Of a stretch of 64,000 nt of DNA, positions 51,043 to 59,551 are shown piece by piece; the first letter of the stretch is position 1; every line of letters begins with the position of its first letter. Source of the stretch: Larkinella sp049445795 (lineage in GTDB: Bacteria; Bacteroidota; Bacteroidia; Cytophagales; Spirosomataceae); assembly GCF_049445795.1 (NCBI RefSeq), contig NZ_JBMSDT010000004.1, positions 372,001 to 436,000 on the forward strand, in the 5' to 3' direction. Made by a program: the position numbers and the translations under genes. The notes under the pieces are model-generated. The model did no database searches. It was not told the DNA's origin and saw only the letters and a program-made list of their open reading frames with translations.

Positions 51043-51666
51043 ATGCTGCTAAAACCAGAATACCAACCAAACAAAGGCGTGACAAAAGACGACTGTTTTC
51101 AACTGGGTAAAATAACCAAAACGCACGGCATTCGGGGCGAAGTGGTGTTCTTTCTGGATGTCGACATGCCGGAGTTGTACGAAACGATGGATTCGGTCCT
51201 GATTGAAATCAAAGGCGATTTGGTGCCGTATTTCATCGAATCCATCTCGGTGAACCGCAACCGGGGCATCGTGGCGCTGGAAGGCGTCGAAACGATTGAG
51301 GAAGCGCAGAAACTGGTCAATTCCGATCTATATTTGCCCCTTGATAACCTGGATGAATTGGAAGCAGGACAATTTTATTTTCACGAAATCGTCGGCTTCC
51401 GAATCCGGGACGAGAAACTGGGCGATCTGGGGACGGTCCGGACGGTCTACAACGTTCCTCCGCAGGATCTGATTGCGATGGACTACCAGGGCAAAGAAGT
51501 CCTGATTCCGGTGAACGATGACCTGACGCCCTCAGCCGATAAAGAGAATAAAATTTTGAACGTCCGGTTACCCGATGGCCTGCTGGATGTCTATCTGAAT
51601 GAGCCTTCGGCGGGTCGGAAAGCGGCCGATTACGATGGGGACGAAGACGAAACCGATGAGGATTGA
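51043..51666 (+). CDS. rimM: 16S rRNA processing protein RimM
   Basis: 207 residues: the N-terminal RimM beta barrel (FQLGKITKTHGIRGEVVFFL) and a C-terminal PRC-barrel (YFHEIVGFRIRDEKLGDLGT, then VLIPVNDDLTPSADKENKIL). It helps mature the 30S subunit. A GTG at 51079 (VTKDDCFQLG) is an equally good start, would leave 45 bases after the terminator hairpin, and fits the family length better. The end overlaps trmD by 11 bases. Confidence 0.93.
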   Translation: MLLKPEYQPNKGVTKDDCFQLGKITKTHGIRGEVVFFLDVDMPELYETMDSVLIEIKGDLVPYFIESISVNRNRGIVALEGVETIEEAQKLVNSDLYLPLDNLDELEAGQFYFHEIVGFRIRDEKLGDLGTVRTVYNVPPQDLIAMDYQGKEVLIPVNDDLTPSADKENKILNVRLPDGLLDVYLNEPSAGRKAADYDGDEDETDED

Positions 51667-52330
51667 TATTCTAACCTGCCTGCCCCGGCTGCTTGACAGC
51701 TTTTTTGCGCACTCGATTCTGCAACGGGCGCAACAGGGCGGTTTTGTGGAGGTCGTCGTTCACGATTTACGGGATTATTCGCTCGACAAACACCGGCGGG
51801 TCGATGATTATGCCTTTGGCGGTGGGGCCGGTATGGTCATGTCCATCGAGCCGATTGCCCGCTGCATTCGAGCCTTGCAGGCCGAACGGGCCTATGATGA
51901 AGTGATTTATGTAACGCCCGACGGCGAACGGTTCGACCAGCGGATGGCCAACCGGTTGTCGCTGACCCAGAACCTGATCATCCTCTGCGGCCATTACAAA
52001 GGTGTGGATGAACGAGTACGGGAAATTTTTGTGACCAAAGAAATCAGCGTGGGCGATTTTGTGCTCTCGGGCGGAGAGCTTCCCGCTGCGGTTATTTCCG
52101 ACGCCATCATTCGCTTGCTCCCCGGCGTCCTGAACGACGAAACCTCGGCCCTGACGGATTCGTTCCAGGACGATCTGCTTGCGCCACCCGTCTACACCCG
52201 CCCCGCCGAATTTGAAGGGCACATGGTACCCGAAATTCTGCTCTCCGGCCACGAAGCAAAAATCAACGAGTGGCGATTTGAACAAGCCCTCGAACGGACG
52301 CGGCAACGGCGGCCCGACCTTTTACTCTGA
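51656..52330 (+). CDS. trmD: tRNA (guanine-N1-)-methyltransferase
   Basis: 225 residues, the knotted SPOUT methyltransferase that makes m1G37 in tRNA. Motifs: MRIDILTCLPRLLDSFFAHS, YAFGGGAGMVMSIEPI, the knot LIILCGHYKGVDERVRE, ISVGDFVLSGGELPAAVISD and PPVYTRPAEFEGHMVPEILL. The ATG lies inside the rimM end. The stop codon is the first three bases of a perfect inverted repeat. Confidence 0.95.
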   Translation: MRIDILTCLPRLLDSFFAHSILQRAQQGGFVEVVVHDLRDYSLDKHRRVDDYAFGGGAGMVMSIEPIARCIRALQAERAYDEVIYVTPDGERFDQRMANRLSLTQNLIILCGHYKGVDERVREIFVTKEISVGDFVLSGGELPAAVISDAIIRLLPGVLNDETSALTDSFQDDLLAPPVYTRPAEFEGHMVPEILLSGHEAKINEWRFEQALERTRQRRPDLLL

Positions 52331-52410
52331 TTACAGTGATGGGAATGATATAGATGATGTTATTCTGTTCACAATATACATCATCTATATCATTCCCATC
52401 ACTGTAATCA
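52328..52410. repeat. Perfect 33-bp inverted repeat spanning two convergent stop codons
   Basis: Arms 52328-52360 and 52378-52410 are exact complements (starting TGATTACAGTGATGGGAATG) around a 17-nt loop. The first TGA is the trmD stop and the mirrored TGA is the stop of the transglycosylase gene. Probably a two-way terminator. Confidence 0.95.
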
Positions 52411-54573
52411 CAGTCCCTGTTCCTTCTCACGGCGTCGTTGTTCCCGACGCTCCCGGCGGAGTTGCCGACGGCTTTTAGGCACTGAATCGGTTTGAACAGC
52501 GGCCCCGCTGGCGGGTTCCTGTTGAGGGGTAACAACCTCGGGCTCCTCCCGTTCCCGACCGAACACCCGACGGAAAAAGTCGTTGATACCGCCAGCACCT
52601 TCATCGGTTTCATCTCCCGGGACCATCAACGAATCGATCTCGACGGAATCAACCGGGGCAATTTCCTGCCGCAGTCCTTCGCGCAACCGTACTCCGTAAA
52701 AACCGTACGCCGTCGTATCGTACGGAATCAATCCCCGCGACGCCATAATTCGACCGATCAGCCTGAAATAGCCCCGCACATAGGTTTTTACGGAGCCATC
52801 GGGATAAAACCGGCTAAGGGTAGCTTTGGGCGACGGAACCACGTAAGACAGGAGGATACTTTCGCCAATATCGAGGTTCGATGGACTTTTGCCGAAATAG
52901 TACCGGGACGCTTCGCCAATCCCGTAAATGTTCCGGCCCCATTCGATGAAGTTCAGGTACACTTCATACATGCGTTCTTTGCTGATAATACGCTGGTTCT
53001 CAATCAACCAGACAATCAGAATTTCTTCGACTTTGCGTGACAGGGTTTTGTTCCGGTTCAGGAAGGCATTCTTGACAAACTGCATCGAAATCGTGCTGGC
53101 CCCCCGCTTGAATTTCTTGGTTTTGAAATTAGTGGCAATCGATACCCGAAATGCTTTTTCGTTGAACCCTTTGTGGGTGAAGAAGTTATAGTCTTCGGCC
53201 GTCAGAATGGCATTGCGCAGGTGGGGCGAAATCTGGTTCAGGGGTGTAAAATCCGGGTTTTCCGGACCAACAATAAATTTCCGGACCAGCTTATCTTTCT
53301 CATACACTTCATGTTCAAAGGAGCGGTTGATGCGGCTAAAATCTTCCTTGCCGAATTGCAGAATCTTGAAGCCATTGGGCGTCAGACCGGACGAAAACTC
53401 GACCGAATCGGGTAGAGCACTGTCGAGGTGCAAAACCGCATCGTATTTGAGCGTTCCGGCCACCTTCATGCCTTCCAGGGATTCAAACAGGCCCTGCGGA
53501 AATGAATCGAACAGGTCCTGGGCGTTCATCGCATCGGTATGTACTTGAACGTCATAGATTTTGACCGGCGAAAGCGTGTATTTGATAAACGGCCGTGCCT
53601 TCACTTTTCCGAGGTAAATGGTCGAGGTACTGTCGATGCCGATGTAATTCTCACCGACAAAAACATTGGCGTCCATTGCGGCATTCTCCACGACGACATC
53701 GCCCAATGCCACCGCCGGGTGGTTGATCCGGAGATTCCGAACAGCCCCAACGCCTTCGATTCTGAACTCTCCGCCGGAACTGGCTACATCACGGAGTTCG
53801 GCCCGAAGCGTGTCAGCCTGCAGTTTCAACTTGAAACGCTCTTCCAGGTACGGTAATTCGAGCGGTTTTCCGTCGGCATACAGCGAGACATTCGCTTCCT
53901 GATCGGATGCAGCGACCGTACCGGTCAGGTGCCAGACGGACTCATCGCCGTTTACCCGGATGGTGGAGGTCAATTCCTCATCGTCGATGGTGGCGGTTTC
54001 GGTCAGAAAACGAAGTTGGCGTTTCTCGTCGGTCAGCCGAAGTTCCAGATTCTTTACATCCATGTTGTCCGGAATCTTGGCCAACAGGTTATCCACCAGG
54101 TTTTCGGCGACCACCGACAGATCAACCCGGCGATTGCTCGTTTCCTGCCGGTCGAGGGAGTCTTTTTTCCGGGATTTCAGCAGAAAATCGACATTGGTAA
54201 GGCTATCGCGACGGACCACGTGAGCCAGTCCGTTTTGCAGCGTGAGTGACGAAACCGCCACCCGGCCGAATAGCAGTGGCCAGATGCTGACTCCAACTTC
54301 GGTTTTCCCGACCCGAAACAGGGTGTCGCGATCCTGCGGAACGACGGTTACATTGGAAAAAGCGACAGTGGCTAATCCGGTAAATCGGGCGTCGCCGATC
54401 GTTACATTCAGGTTGTAATCCCGTTTGGCTTTCCGAACTGCGCGTTCCAGTCCTTCTTTTAACAGGGCTTCCCGTTTGGTGAAGGCAATACCGACGCCGA
54501 TCAGACCCAGCACAAATAACCCCAGAAAGACCCAGCCTGAAATAATCAGGATTCGTTTTTTGTTGAATTGCAT
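52408..54573 (-). CDS. AsmA-like domain fused to a GT51 peptidoglycan glycosyltransferase
   Basis: 721 residues. An N-terminal membrane helix (ILIISGWVFLGLFVLGLIGV), a long AsmA-like beta region (about 45-430), then a GT51 domain (about 455-620) with catalytic Glu in RNAILTAEDYNFFTHKGF, GASTISMQFVKNAFLNRN, and FIEWGRNIYGIGEASRYYFG. The end is Arg/Glu-rich (RRQLRRERREQRRREKEQ). No transpeptidase domain. It would polymerise glycan strands from lipid II; the AsmA-like part may bind lipid or another envelope protein. This fusion is typical of Bacteroidota-type proteins. Confidence 0.88.
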   Translation of the reverse strand: MQFNKKRILIISGWVFLGLFVLGLIGVGIAFTKREALLKEGLERAVRKAKRDYNLNVTIGDARFTGLATVAFSNVTVVPQDRDTLFRVGKTEVGVSIWPLLFGRVAVSSLTLQNGLAHVVRRDSLTNVDFLLKSRKKDSLDRQETSNRRVDLSVVAENLVDNLLAKIPDNMDVKNLELRLTDEKRQLRFLTETATIDDEELTSTIRVNGDESVWHLTGTVAASDQEANVSLYADGKPLELPYLEERFKLKLQADTLRAELRDVASSGGEFRIEGVGAVRNLRINHPAVALGDVVVENAAMDANVFVGENYIGIDSTSTIYLGKVKARPFIKYTLSPVKIYDVQVHTDAMNAQDLFDSFPQGLFESLEGMKVAGTLKYDAVLHLDSALPDSVEFSSGLTPNGFKILQFGKEDFSRINRSFEHEVYEKDKLVRKFIVGPENPDFTPLNQISPHLRNAILTAEDYNFFTHKGFNEKAFRVSIATNFKTKKFKRGASTISMQFVKNAFLNRNKTLSRKVEEILIVWLIENQRIISKERMYEVYLNFIEWGRNIYGIGEASRYYFGKSPSNLDIGESILLSYVVPSPKATLSRFYPDGSVKTYVRGYFRLIGRIMASRGLIPYDTTAYGFYGVRLREGLRQEIAPVDSVEIDSLMVPGDETDEGAGGINDFFRRVFGREREEPEVVTPQQEPASGAAVQTDSVPKSRRQLRRERREQRRREKEQGL

Positions 54574-54633
54574 TGTTTACTTGGCAAGTGAACCGCGGTG
54601 AGACGGCACTTCGGGTGTGGTGCAAATTTACGG

Positions 54634-55083
54634 CTATTTATCGAAATCCAGGTGGCAATTCCACCACCCGGTATCGAAGCGGGTGCCAAACTGCCTGTAA
54701 AAGTTGATAGCGGGCTCGTTCCAGTCGAGCACCTGCCACATCATTCCGGTGCAATTCGTCTGGTGCGCTTCTTCAACAGTCGCATCGAACAGGGCTTTTC
54801 CCAGCCCCTGCCCCCGGAAGTCTTCGTTCACAATAATATCCTCCAGGTACAGGCGTTTTCCTTTCCAGGTTGAATACCGGAAATAATATAACGACATGGC
54901 TACGATCTTGTTTTCAATTTCAGCCACCAGGACGCCAAACAGCGGGTTTTCACCAAAACCGTCTTGTAGCATTTGCTCCGGCGTATTAGTCACTTCGTGG
55001 GGGGCTTTTTCGTACAAAGCCAGTTCCTGAACCAGTTGAAACAACTGCGGAACGTCGGTGGGGAGTCCTTTTCGGATGTTCAT
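54634..55083 (-). CDS. GNAT-family N-acetyltransferase
   Basis: 149 residues with the GNAT acetyl-CoA loop NEDFRGQGLGKALFDATVEE and the C-terminal WNEPAINFYRQFGTRFDTGW. The LYLEDIIVNEDFRGQG context and overall length match the spermidine/diamine acetyltransferase-like branch, but the substrate is uncertain. Between the transglycosylase and rluD on the same strand. Confidence 0.9.
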   Translation of the reverse strand: MNIRKGLPTDVPQLFQLVQELALYEKAPHEVTNTPEQMLQDGFGENPLFGVLVAEIENKIVAMSLYYFRYSTWKGKRLYLEDIIVNEDFRGQGLGKALFDATVEEAHQTNCTGMMWQVLDWNEPAINFYRQFGTRFDTGWWNCHLDFDK

Positions 55084-55094
55084 GCGTTTAAAAC

Positions 55095-55180
55095 TTCGTT
55101 ATTCGTTATTCGATATTCGTTATTAACACTCCGCTATTCAGGTATTTAGAAATAACGAATAGCGAATATTGAATAACGAA
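55095..55180. repeat. AT-rich inverted repeat, TTATTCGATATTCG family, copy 2
   Basis: Arms 55095-55124 and 55151-55180 match at 27 of 30 positions, made of TTCGTTATTCG units, with a 26-nt loop. It fills the gap between the rluD stop and the acetyltransferase start. Confidence 0.85.
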
Positions 55181-55204
55181 TGTTGAAATAAAAGGGTGGG
55201 GCAA

Positions 55205-56266
55205 TCAGCCACGTTTGTCGAGATAATGTTCCCATTTTTCCAAAACCGCCCGAAAGTCATCCGGCCAGTCGGAATCAAACTGCAACCATTCGCGGGTTCG
55301 GGGGTGCTGAAAACCTAGTGATTTGGCATGAAGTGCCTGCCGGGGAATCAGCGCGAAGCAGTTCTGAACGAACGACTTGTAGGAGCCGTTGGCATTGCCT
55401 TTCAAAATCCGGTCTCCACCATACGTTGCATCGTTGAACAAGGGGTGGCCCAGGTACTGCATGTGGGCCCGAATCTGGTGAGTCCGGCCGGTTTCCAGTT
55501 TGCATTCAACAAGCGAAACATAATGCAGTGGTTTTAGCACCTTGTAATGCGTCACGGCATGCTTCCCCTGGCTACCATCGGGGTATACGGCCTGGATTTT
55601 CCGGTCACGAAGGCTGCGGCCGATATGACCCCGAATGGTGCCTTCGGCTTCTTTGGGCTCCCCCCAGACCAGGGCGTGGTAAGTTCGTTCGATGGTATGC
55701 TCGAAGAACTGCCGCGCCAGGTGCGCCATCGCAAACTCGGTTTTGGCAATCACCATCAGGCCCGACGTGTCTTTATCAATCCGGTGAACCAGACCGGGGC
55801 GGATGCTGCCGTTGCGCGAGGTGGGCAGATTCTGAAAGTGATACACCAGCGCGTTGACCAGCGTACCGCTCCAGTTGCTGTAGGCCGGATGCACAACCAT
55901 ACCGGCCGGTTTGTTCAACACCAGCAGTTCGTCGTCTTCGTAAACAATTGTCAGGGGAATGTTTTCCGGCAGAATGTCCGTTTCGCGGGGTGGGTGAGGC
56001 AACGAAACCGTCACCACGTCGCGCGGCTTAACTTTGTAGCTGGCCTTGATCACATTCCCGTTGACTTTAACGGACTCTGAGTCAATCGCAGTCTGCACCT
56101 TGGTTCGGGTAGCATTCGGCAGGCGCTCGGTCAGAAACCGGTCGAGCCGCATCAGGTTCTGACCGGGGTCGACCACGATGCGGTAATGTTCGTATAACTC
56201 GTCTTCGTCCGGGTCGGCCAGGATCGGTTCCTCGTCAGGACGGGGATCATGTTCAAGGGGTAACAT
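55205..56266 (-). CDS. RluD-type 23S rRNA pseudouridine synthase
   Basis: 353 residues from ATG 56266. S4 RNA-binding domain at about 37-95 (MRLDRFLTERLPNATRTKVQ), then the RluA-family catalytic domain with Asp164 in HRIDKDTSGLMVIAKT, the GRTHQIRAHM motif and PRQALHAKSLGFQHP. Probably makes pseudouridines in helix 69 of 23S rRNA; the exact sites are inferred from the family. Longer upstream starts lack homology. Confidence 0.92.
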   Translation of the reverse strand: MLPLEHDPRPDEEPILADPDEDELYEHYRIVVDPGQNLMRLDRFLTERLPNATRTKVQTAIDSESVKVNGNVIKASYKVKPRDVVTVSLPHPPRETDILPENIPLTIVYEDDELLVLNKPAGMVVHPAYSNWSGTLVNALVYHFQNLPTSRNGSIRPGLVHRIDKDTSGLMVIAKTEFAMAHLARQFFEHTIERTYHALVWGEPKEAEGTIRGHIGRSLRDRKIQAVYPDGSQGKHAVTHYKVLKPLHYVSLVECKLETGRTHQIRAHMQYLGHPLFNDATYGGDRILKGNANGSYKSFVQNCFALIPRQALHAKSLGFQHPRTREWLQFDSDWPDDFRAVLEKWEHYLDKRG

Positions 56267-56385
56267 CCTGCAAAAGTACCAATGAATAAGATGTTTTAGC
56301 GAACGGTCACCGGTTTTTGTTACGTTTTGCAGTGACATGAGTATTTTTGTTCCGTCAAAATACAACAACGGAATACAACCTGAAC

Positions 56386-56838
56386 ATGATGGAGACAAAT
56401 ATCCCACCCAAAAAGTGGCCTTATGGGGCTACGTGCTTAAAATTTGCTGGAATCTTATCCGCTATGCTGTTGACAGTCAGCGCCTGTGAAACCGCCGAAA
56501 CCGTTCGTCCGGAAACACCTTTTGACGGTATTTATACTGTTCAGGAGGCCCAGCCTGCGGACCATTACCTGCTTACGCTGAAGAAAAGCACCGACAAAAC
56601 CGGCACGTATTCCATTGAAAACCTAGCGAACCTGGTGAAGGGCCCCCTGGAAGCCCAGGTTTCCGGGAGCCACCTGGTTATTAAAGATCAGGCCTATACC
56701 AACTACTTAGGCGACAAATACATCATCACCGGCGATGGGAAAATGGCGGGCGACATCCTGATTTTGCACTACAACATCAAGGGGCATAACGGGTACGAAG
56801 GCGCGGTTTTTGCCAAAAAGCAGGTGGATGGCAACTAG
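56386..56838 (+). CDS. Small hypothetical lipoprotein
   Basis: 151 residues from ATG 56386 (or ATG 56389). A hydrophobic signal ends in a lipobox LTVSA-Cys, followed by a beta-rich lipocalin-like domain (FDGIYTVQEAQPADHYLLTL, AQVSGSHLVIKDQAYTNYLG). The signal is preceded by a charged 20-residue stretch. No family is assigned. Divergent from rluD, with a 119-base gap. Confidence 0.75.
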   Translation: MMETNIPPKKWPYGATCLKFAGILSAMLLTVSACETAETVRPETPFDGIYTVQEAQPADHYLLTLKKSTDKTGTYSIENLANLVKGPLEAQVSGSHLVIKDQAYTNYLGDKYIITGDGKMAGDILILHYNIKGHNGYEGAVFAKKQVDGN

Positions 56839-56852
56839 CCGTTTGTACTGAA

Positions 56853-57725
56853 TTGCTGGAAAAAACACAACCCTCCCGTTTGCAGTTTTTACCCAATCCG
56901 TTTCCGGAGCCGGTTCCGTATCGGCTTTTTCTGAAACGGGATGATGAACTGCATCCGCAGATTTCGGGCAACAAGTGGCGCAAGTTGTACTACAATTTAT
57001 TGGAAGCCAAAAGGTTGGGTTACCACTCGCTGCTGACTTACGGTGGCGCCTATTCCAATCACCTCTACGCCGTGGCTGCTGCCGGGCAGGAATGCGGTTT
57101 TTCAACCATTGGCGTCGTCCGGGGTGAAGACCACCGCGATCGGGATAACCCGACGCTGGTCTTTGCCCGTTCACAGGGCATGCACCTGCATTTCATCACG
57201 CGCCAACAGTACCGAAACCGCACGGATGCGGTTTTTCAGAACGAGCTTCGGGAGCGGTTTGGCGGTTTTTACGAATTGCCGGAAGGCGGTACCAACGAAC
57301 TGGCTATTCGGGGTACGGCGGAAATTATACCGGAAATTTTACAACAAGTCGACCAACAGCCGGATTTTATCTGTTGTGCCGTCGGAACGGGGGGGACGTT
57401 GGCCGGGTTGGAGCGATCGGCCCCGGATGGTCTGACGGTCCTCGGTTTTTCGGCCCTCAAAGGCTTTTTGCCCGATGCCCATCCCAGGGCCGAGGTGCTA
57501 ACGGAGTATCATTTCGGCGGTTATGCCAAAACAACTCCGGAGTTACTAGCTTTCATTCGTAGTTTTGAGCAAAAAACTGGCGTTCGGCTGGAGCAGGTCT
57601 ATACCGGAAAGATGCTGTACGGTCTGTATGATCTGGGCCGGAAGGGCTTCTTTCCACCTGAAAGTACCGTCGTGGCCATTCACACGGGTGGCTTACAGGG
57701 CCGCAGCCCGGCGTTGGATGGCTAA
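56853..57725 (+). CDS. PLP-dependent D-cysteine desulfhydrase/ACC-deaminase-family enzyme
   Basis: 290 residues of the fold-type II PLP family. PLP Lys41 in HPQISGNKWRKLYYNL, phosphate-binding YGGAYSNHLYAVAAAG, GTGGTLAGLERSAP and the end VVAIHTGGLQGRS. The enzyme deaminates a D-amino acid or related substrate; D-cysteine, ACC and others cannot be told apart here. The start is a TTG; no in-frame ATG fits the N-terminus. Followed by a nested inverted repeat. Confidence 0.85.
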   Translation: MLEKTQPSRLQFLPNPFPEPVPYRLFLKRDDELHPQISGNKWRKLYYNLLEAKRLGYHSLLTYGGAYSNHLYAVAAAGQECGFSTIGVVRGEDHRDRDNPTLVFARSQGMHLHFITRQQYRNRTDAVFQNELRERFGGFYELPEGGTNELAIRGTAEIIPEILQQVDQQPDFICCAVGTGGTLAGLERSAPDGLTVLGFSALKGFLPDAHPRAEVLTEYHFGGYAKTTPELLAFIRSFEQKTGVRLEQVYTGKMLYGLYDLGRKGFFPPESTVVAIHTGGLQGRSPALDG

Positions 57726-57737
57726 TTCTCCGACACA

Positions 57738-57845
57738 CTTCGTTACCGCGCGGGCGGCCCCGTCGGTGTTCGATATTAAAACTTTGGAATCAATATCGAA
57801 TAATGAATATCGAACACCGACGGGGCCGCCCGCGCGGTAACGAAG
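57738..57845. repeat. Perfect 40-bp composite inverted repeat, TTATTCGATATTCG family, copy 3
   Basis: Arms 57738-57777 and 57806-57845 are exact complements around a 28-nt loop. Outer ends are CTTCGTTA, the middle is GCGCGGGCGGCCCCGTC (shared with the repeat at 31141) and the inner ends are GGTGTTCGATATT with the loop AAAACTTT (shared with copy 4 at 60588). Confidence 0.95.
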
Positions 57846-57901
57846 TTTAAAAAACCGTAAACCGAAAAATGAGTAAGTTTGGGCTCGCAAGCACAACTAG
57901 C

Positions 57902-58666
57902 ATGAGAATTGTATTCATTACCCAGGACGAACCATTCTACCTCGCCAAAAATCTCGATTACCTCATCAAAAAATTGCCGCCTTACGCCAAAGTCGTCGGA
58001 ACCGTCGTCGCCGATGTGTCGCCGTTCGGCAAGCGGGAAACGTTTACGGAGAAAGCAAAAAAAACCTACGATATCTTCGGATTGCCGTTTTTTCTGCGTT
58101 ACGGCCTAAAATTCGTAACCTCTAAATTAAGTAAGGAGAACAGCGTGAAGTATGTGCTGGAAAAGCACCAGGTGCCGCTGATTCAGTTGGAAAACAACAT
58201 CAACAAGCCGGATAGTTTGGAAAAAATCCGGAGCTATCAGCCGGATTTGCTGATTTCCATTCTTGGGAATCAGATTTTTAAACGTCCCTTGCTGGACCTG
58301 GCACCGAAAGGCTGTCTGAACCTGCACACGGCGCTGCTGCCCAAATATCGGGGACTGATGCCCTCGTTCTGGGTGTTGAAAAACAACGAAAAATACACCG
58401 GCGTGTCGGTTTTCTTTGTGGATGAAGGCATCGATAGCGGCCCGATTCTGGTGCAGAAAAAGGTGGAAATCGGGAACCGGTCGCAGGCCGAACTGATTGA
58501 ATACACCAAACAACTCGGAATGGATTGTATTGTCGAATCGGTCGAGAAAATCCACTCGGGCAAGTACGAACTGATTGACAACGATGCGTCGCAGATGACG
58601 TATTTTTCATTTCCGACGCGGGAAGACGTGAAAGCCTTTTTAGCCGCCGGAAAGCGTTTTTATTGA
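57902..58666 (+). CDS. Formyltransferase-family enzyme
   Basis: 254 residues from ATG 57902. Methionyl-tRNA formyltransferase-like fold with the Asn/His/Asp set: DLLISILGNQIFKR (Asn), LNLHTALLPKYRGLMPSFW (HxxLLPKYRG, His) and GVSVFFVDEGIDSGPILVQ (Asp). It is short and not Fmt itself, so it likely formylates an amino sugar or another amine. It overlaps the deacetylase gene by one base (TGATG), so the two are probably coupled. Confidence 0.85.
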   Translation: MRIVFITQDEPFYLAKNLDYLIKKLPPYAKVVGTVVADVSPFGKRETFTEKAKKTYDIFGLPFFLRYGLKFVTSKLSKENSVKYVLEKHQVPLIQLENNINKPDSLEKIRSYQPDLLISILGNQIFKRPLLDLAPKGCLNLHTALLPKYRGLMPSFWVLKNNEKYTGVSVFFVDEGIDSGPILVQKKVEIGNRSQAELIEYTKQLGMDCIVESVEKIHSGKYELIDNDASQMTYFSFPTREDVKAFLAAGKRFY

Positions 58667-59526
58667 TGAATATCCTGACATTCGATATTGAAGAGTGGTT
58701 TCACCTGCTCGACAACCCGACGACCCGCACCGAGCAGGATTGGAGCCGGTTCGACTCCCGGATTCACCACAACATGGACCGAATTTTCCGGCTTCTGGAC
58801 GAAACCAACACCCGGGCCACGTTTTTCTGCCTCGGCTGGGTGGCCCGCAAATACCCCGACGTGATCCGCCGGATCGACGAGGCCGGGTACGAAATCGGCA
58901 CGCACTCGGACCTGCATCAATTGGCCTACGAACAATCGCCGACCGAATACCGGGCCGATCTGGAACGGTCGGTAAAGTCGTTGCAGGATGTGATCGGTAA
59001 AAAAGTGCGTTCCTACCGCGCTCCCGGTTTTTCGATCAAGGAACAAAACCGCTGGGTGTTTCCTTACCTGGTCGAGATGGGTATCGAGGTCGATTGCTCG
59101 ATGTTTCCGGCCCGCCGGGCGCACGGGGGCGACTCGTCGTTTGGCATTGCCGAACCGTGTTACATCGACGTCAACGGATCGTTGCTGAAGGAATTCCCGA
59201 TCAATACTGTCGAGGTCATGGGCAAAGACCTGATCTTTTCGGGGGGCGGTTATTTCCGGCTGTTTCCGTTGCGGCTGCTGCGGCATTTCATGCGCCAGTC
59301 GCCCTACGTGATGACTTATTTTCATCCCCGCGACTTCGATCCCGACCAACCGATGGTGCCCGGCCTTAGCCGGACGCGGCAATTTAAATCCTACTACGGG
59401 CTGGCGGGCTGCTGGGACAAACTGAAGCAATTGTTGCTCGAATACGAATTTATCGACCTGGCCGAAGCCGAACGACGGGTCAACTGGTCGGACAACCGGA
59501 TTCAGCGGTTCAACGTGACGATTTGA
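58666..59526 (+). CDS. Polysaccharide deacetylase-family protein (NodB fold)
   Basis: 286 residues. NodB-type motifs: catalytic Asp in ILTFDIEEWFHLL, ATFFCLGWVARKYPDVIRR, metal His in GTHSDLHQLAYEQ, SYRAPGFSIKEQNRWVF, and a late YFHPRDFDPDQP, matching the DUF3473-containing branch used in exopolysaccharide synthesis. It hydrolyses N-acetyl or N-formyl groups on sugars. Coupling to a formyltransferase recalls ArnA/ArnD logic, where a sugar is formylated and later deformylated; this is inference. Confidence 0.88.
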   Translation: MNILTFDIEEWFHLLDNPTTRTEQDWSRFDSRIHHNMDRIFRLLDETNTRATFFCLGWVARKYPDVIRRIDEAGYEIGTHSDLHQLAYEQSPTEYRADLERSVKSLQDVIGKKVRSYRAPGFSIKEQNRWVFPYLVEMGIEVDCSMFPARRAHGGDSSFGIAEPCYIDVNGSLLKEFPINTVEVMGKDLIFSGGGYFRLFPLRLLRHFMRQSPYVMTYFHPRDFDPDQPMVPGLSRTRQFKSYYGLAGCWDKLKQLLLEYEFIDLAEAERRVNWSDNRIQRFNVTI

Positions 59527-59551
59527 CAGACACTAACTCAACTTTTTAAAC

